From assembly GCA_051293835.1 (NCBI GenBank), contig JBPKMA010000006.1:62001-126000 (forward strand): 64,000 nt of DNA, given 5' to 3'. Under the pieces are notes generated by a model. It did no database searches, was not told where the DNA came from, and saw nothing but the letters and a program-made list of their open reading frames with translations. Source of the stretch: DATLZU01 sp051293835. Its GTDB lineage: Bacteria > Nitrospirota > Nitrospiria > Nitrospirales > Nitrospiraceae. The position numbers and the translations under genes were made by a program. This document shows positions 60,717-64,000 of the stretch, in pieces (positions within the stretch are counted from its first letter, which is position 1; each line of letters begins with the position of its first letter).

Positions 60717-62300
60717 TCAGAACGTATACACCAGCAGCCCGTTCATCTGGAACCGGATATACACGGTGGCGATCTGCGTGAAGTCCGCCAGCACCTTAAA
60801 CAGGAACCGCTGCGGAAGCTTCATGGTGTACGAGGCGTGGGCGTCGCCGCCGATCCGAAAGACCGGGGATTTCGTTGCCTCGTCGATGTACTGCACCGCT
60901 GGGCCGGCCGCCATGTACAGCTCACCCTTGTTCTCGGCGACATAGGTGGCCGCGAGACGCGGGATCTGATTCACGAAGACGCTGGGGCTGAAATAGCCGC
61001 CCGGCAGCGGCTCGATTGCGCTGGGCCTAAAGCCAGACTGATCATCGGCGTAGTGGGTGAGGTAGAAAAGATATTCCGCGTAGACGTCCAAGCGATCGTT
61101 CCGCCAGAACGGTACGGTGATTTTTATATCCAGTCCCACCTGGGCGTTGTTGTCGAGGTTCTCGGCCGAAACCCATCCAGCGAACGGCGTCACGTCCACC
61201 CGCGCTTGGCCGGTCTCGAACGTCAGGTCAGAGTAAAAAAGCGTCGAACGCGCGAGGCCGAGGAGTGGGCCGGTCTTGCGCGATCCCACCAGGGCGGCGA
61301 ATGAATCGTACCGGAACTCCCGTTTCACCCCGGGCCGGATCGTGAAGGCCGTCGCCGCATGCGTGAGCTCGAATTTATAGGCCAGCCCGTCGCCTCTGGT
61401 CACCCCGTGATACTCAAGCAGGGTGTCCAGGCGCATCGTCGGATTGAAGCGAAGCTGGTTCCCGAGCGACAGGTATCCGCCCGACCGGTTCTCCGATGAA
61501 TCCCAGAAGTGTTCGGCGCCCACTTCCAGCGTGTTCGTGGTGAACGGTGTCACGTCCAGCTTCCCGCGCGAGCCGAGCCGAAGGCCGTACAATTCGAAGG
61601 GGCGCTCAGGCTGGGCGAGGACGCCCACGATGCCCTCCACGGTCGGCTCCCGCCCTTTCATCATCTCGCGGCGCAGCACGGTCATGTCACCCGGTTCGCG
61701 CCGCGAATAGTCCCGCGCGAGATTGGTGTAGTACAGCGCCTTGTCGTTGTCGCCCAGCCAGGCGTAGGCCTTGGCCAATCCCCGGTGGGCCTCGACATTG
61801 CGCGGTTCCTTCATCAGGACCTTTTCATATTGCGCGATGGCCTCCCGGCTGGTCTCCTTGCGCTTCGCCAGATGGGCCGCGTACTTCAGGCGCATGCGCG
61901 GGTCATCCTTCCGCTTCAGTCCCATCCGGTAATACTTCATCATGTCTTTCTCGCGGTAGGCGTAACGTGACCATTCAAGTGCCTGCGCTTGCTTGAACGC
62001 GATCTCCGGATCGTCCTCCCATTTCTCGAGATACCGGTCGAATTGTTCGATCGCCTTGTCCCGCAGGCCCTGTTTTTCATACGCGAGACCCAGGCTGCGC
62101 ATTGCCTCTCGATTGTCCGGATTCTTCTCGACGACTTTTTCGAACGCCTCGATCGCCGCCTTGTAGTTGCCGATCTCCATGTTCGCCCGCCCGCGGGACA
62201 TGTACCAAGACTCTGTAAAGTCAGCGGCCCAGACGGATGCGCTCCAGACGACCGCGCACAGCAGGCCTGCGGCGGAAAGCCTCTTGCTCAATCGGGGCAT
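60717..62300 (-). CDS. TPR-containing outer-membrane barrel, BcsC/PgaA-like
   Basis: A 527-residue protein likely to guide a polysaccharide through periplasm and outer membrane. The start MPRLSKRLSAAGLLCAVVWS begins a signal peptide. Residues about 25-215 are five or more TPR repeats (YMSRGRANMEIGNYKAAIEA, NREAMRSLGLAYEKQGLRDK, VEAHRGLAKAYAWLGDNDKA), followed by a C-terminal beta barrel of about 300 residues ending in an aromatic strand (MNGLLVYTF). It follows the cellulose synthase gene by 10 bases. At about 530 residues it is much shorter than classical BcsC (over 1100). Confidence 0.85.
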   Translation of the reverse strand: MPRLSKRLSAAGLLCAVVWSASVWAADFTESWYMSRGRANMEIGNYKAAIEAFEKVVEKNPDNREAMRSLGLAYEKQGLRDKAIEQFDRYLEKWEDDPEIAFKQAQALEWSRYAYREKDMMKYYRMGLKRKDDPRMRLKYAAHLAKRKETSREAIAQYEKVLMKEPRNVEAHRGLAKAYAWLGDNDKALYYTNLARDYSRREPGDMTVLRREMMKGREPTVEGIVGVLAQPERPFELYGLRLGSRGKLDVTPFTTNTLEVGAEHFWDSSENRSGGYLSLGNQLRFNPTMRLDTLLEYHGVTRGDGLAYKFELTHAATAFTIRPGVKREFRYDSFAALVGSRKTGPLLGLARSTLFYSDLTFETGQARVDVTPFAGWVSAENLDNNAQVGLDIKITVPFWRNDRLDVYAEYLFYLTHYADDQSGFRPSAIEPLPGGYFSPSVFVNQIPRLAATYVAENKGELYMAAGPAVQYIDEATKSPVFRIGGDAHASYTMKLPQRFLFKVLADFTQIATVYIRFQMNGLLVYTF

Positions 62301-62310
62301 CGTGATGGCC

Positions 62311-64000
62311 TCATGAATGTGACGGTTCGATGGTGCTCGAAAACGCCAGTTCCAACTCGGGCTCTCGAGGAGGCTGCGCATCGGCCTGCAAACCGACACG
62401 GCGGAAAAAAAGGAGGATGCGGCGTTCGTTCACCGGCCGGAATGGCACGTCGTCGTGCGCCGGGTCAAGGAAGTGCCACAGTCCCTCCTGCGGAGTCCGG
62501 CCGTTCAGGCAAATGACGCCGGCGCCGCGTGCGGACCAGTCGCGGACCAGCACTAGCCTCCGGTGCGATCCGACCTGGACATGTACGAGCCGCCAGGTTC
62601 TGCGGCGTGGGATGCGGCGGCGAGTCCGTCTGGCCGGTCGAAACCCGCGCGCGATCCCACAAAAGAAAAGCCAGGCCATCAGGACATTGCTCCGTACGCG
62701 GTTTTTGTGTGCGTCCCGCCAGGTATTGGCGTCGGCAAAGAGATTCAAGATCAATGCCCGGCGTGTCTCCCGATTCACGTTCAGCATGGCGAGGCCGCAC
62801 CGGTATTGACGGCCGATCCGTTCGTGATAAACGACCCGGCAGCGGCACGTGACGGGGCGCCGGTCGTGCAGCGTGAGCTCGACAGAGGGTGGGATCGGGT
62901 CAGCGGACGGGGTGAAGAAGGAGATGCCGGTCAAGCTGAGATCCGCGGTCTGTCCATGCAGGGTGAAGGTGTTGTCCTGCAGGGTGAACGGCACGGATTT
63001 TCGCACCCGCTCTTCCGCGCGCCGTTGCGGCTTCTCCCAGGCGATGAGAAGCCCGGCCAGCAAGAGGAGTAGATTCAGCGAGGCCCAACTCAGGTTGAAG
63101 AAGTAGGCGTCCTTCTCGATGCCAAAGTAAAAGAACTCCGTCAGACCCTTGCCAATGGCGACGATCGTGATGACGGTGGCGAGGAGGAGACCTTTCGCGG
63201 CACCCCAGGCGAACTTCCTTCGGTCCGACGTAAGCCCCTTCGGTGTGACCTTGAAGCCCAGTCGTTTGGGGAGCAGCAGATCGAACATGGATCGGAACAG
63301 GGAGAAGCTGACCGGCATTTCATAGAGAGAGGCCCAAAGCAGTCGGGGCCAGCCGGGCAGGAGCGCGTAGGAGAGCAACGGCAGAGCGACAAGAAACGGA
63401 AGCAGGTACGCGAGCAGGATCGAGACCTCCGAGAAAATCGGATGGAGATGGAAGAACAGGTAGTAGAGTGGGGTGATCCAGAAGATAACCCGCGCGGCGG
63501 GAAAGAAAAAGTAATAGAGCGAGGCGAAATAACCCAGACGCTGCCGCAGCGACAGCCCGCGGCAGAACAGCGGGTTGTCCCTGAAGAAGATATGCAGGCA
63601 GCCGAGCATCCAGCGCCGCCGCTGCACGATGTAGGACGACAGATTTTCCGCTGTCAGCCCGACAGCGAGATCCTTGTCCACGAACACCGACCGCCATCCC
63701 TTGGCGTGCAAATGCTGGCTGGTGTGGATGTCTTCGGTGATGCTCATCAGGTTAAACCCGCCGATCTCCACGATTGCGCTCCGCCGAAAGACCGCGCCGC
63801 TGCCAACGAAAAAGGCGCCATTCCACGGCGCGCGTCCGCGCTGGATGGCGTGGTTGAACAAATCCTGCTCGTTCGGGATCCGTGATCCGACCTGCAATGC
63901 GCGCTGATAGATGTCCTGGTTGTAGAAATGATGGGGCGTCTGGACGAACGCCACCTGCGGATCGGCGAAGAAAGGCACCGTCTCTTTGAGAAAGCTCGTG
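62311..64000 (-). CDS. bcsA: Cellulose synthase catalytic subunit with two PilZ-like domains (partial)
   Basis: The frame is open to the window edge (FLKETVPFFADPQVAFVQTP), so the N-terminal membrane helices and the first Asp motifs lie outside. Visible are the acceptor-site TED motif (LMSITEDIHTSQHLHAKG), QRRRWMLGCL, several membrane helices, and a PilZ domain (R-A-E-E-R and DLSLTGISFF) that should bind cyclic di-GMP. After it comes a further 140 residues with RRRTWR and RDWSARGAGVI, again matching the RxxxR and DxSxxG signatures, so a second PilZ-like domain is likely. Starts an operon with the TPR barrel gene. Confidence 0.88.
   Translation of the reverse strand, partial: TSFLKETVPFFADPQVAFVQTPHHFYNQDIYQRALQVGSRIPNEQDLFNHAIQRGRAPWNGAFFVGSGAVFRRSAIVEIGGFNLMSITEDIHTSQHLHAKGWRSVFVDKDLAVGLTAENLSSYIVQRRRWMLGCLHIFFRDNPLFCRGLSLRQRLGYFASLYYFFFPAARVIFWITPLYYLFFHLHPIFSEVSILLAYLLPFLVALPLLSYALLPGWPRLLWASLYEMPVSFSLFRSMFDLLLPKRLGFKVTPKGLTSDRRKFAWGAAKGLLLATVITIVAIGKGLTEFFYFGIEKDAYFFNLSWASLNLLLLLAGLLIAWEKPQRRAEERVRKSVPFTLQDNTFTLHGQTADLSLTGISFFTPSADPIPPSVELTLHDRRPVTCRCRVVYHERIGRQYRCGLAMLNVNRETRRALILNLFADANTWRDAHKNRVRSNVLMAWLFFCGIARGFRPARRTRRRIPRRRTWRLVHVQVGSHRRLVLVRDWSARGAGVICLNGRTPQEGLWHFLDPAHDDVPFRPVNERRILLFFRRVGLQADAQPPREPELELAFSSTIEPSHS

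Noticed and set aside
1..64000. CRISPR array
   Set aside because: No regularly spaced direct repeats of 25-37 bases were seen, and no cas genes.
1..64000. Insertion sequence, integrase or phage genes as cause of the 29-33 kb scrambling
   Set aside because: No transposase, integrase or phage structural protein is recognisable in any frame, and no terminal inverted repeats were noticed at the joints.
1..64000. tRNA or rRNA genes
   Set aside because: I scanned for GGTTCGA/GGTTCAA T-loops with flanking acceptor stems and found no convincing candidate. A tool-based scan might still find one.

Overview
The window is about 64 kb of GC-rich bacterial chromosome. Gene content (fused 2-oxoacid:ferredoxin oxidoreductase, HME-RND metal efflux, NtrC-type regulation, DUF481 and alginate-export porins, cellulose synthase) suggests a Nitrospira-like member of Nitrospirota. 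That is inference from gene families; no rRNA or marker gene is present to confirm it. Apart from short stretches at 17.4-31.7, 49-51 and 54-59 kb, nearly everything is on the minus strand, so long blocks read right to left.

Layout. (1) 1-9.8 kb: the 2-oxoacid:ferredoxin oxidoreductase genes run directly into a V-type ATPase operon (G/H, I, K, E, C, F, A, B; B is cut by the window edge). (2) 9.8-19 kb: an accessory stress block with a frameshifted FHA/trypsin-like protease, a HypE-like AIR-synthase protein, a zinc ribbon, a YbaK-type deacylase with an amber codon, intact and broken CBS proteins, three copies of an unrecognised small envelope protein family, a two-TM protein, a PAS-LuxR regulator, Hsp20 and a GYD protein. 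(3) 19-29 kb: housekeeping and repair genes (radical SAM, DNA polymerase IV, Nudix, DUF882, FKBP, NAD salvage pncB-pncA, ACT protein, CPA2 antiporter). (4) 29.4-32.8 kb: a scrapyard of truncated genes (two MscS pieces, an alginate-export porin, an acetate kinase N-terminus). (5) 32.8-47.7 kb: DUF481 and lipoprotein genes, a czcCBA-like efflux system, a REC-DUF4388-GTPase fusion, a ClpX paralogue with an extended zinc finger, and a histidine kinase/NtrC pair. (6) 47.8-55.8 kb: queG, polX, thiI, trxB, coaE and a secreted beta-helix protein. (7) 56.4-59.3 kb: two carbohydrate-enzyme pseudogenes reduced by internal deletions. (8) 59.4-64 kb: an aldo/keto reductase and a cellulose synthase operon whose BcsA appears to carry two PilZ domains.

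A striking property is the contrast between long intact genes (for example a 1054-codon RND pump) and clusters of genes with several frameshifts, nonsense codons and internal deletions each. This points to real local gene decay rather than uniform sequencing error. The best candidates for undescribed biology are the small envelope protein family at 13.7-16.2 kb, the REC-DUF4388-GTPase protein beside a divergent ClpX, and the tandem-PilZ cellulose synthase.
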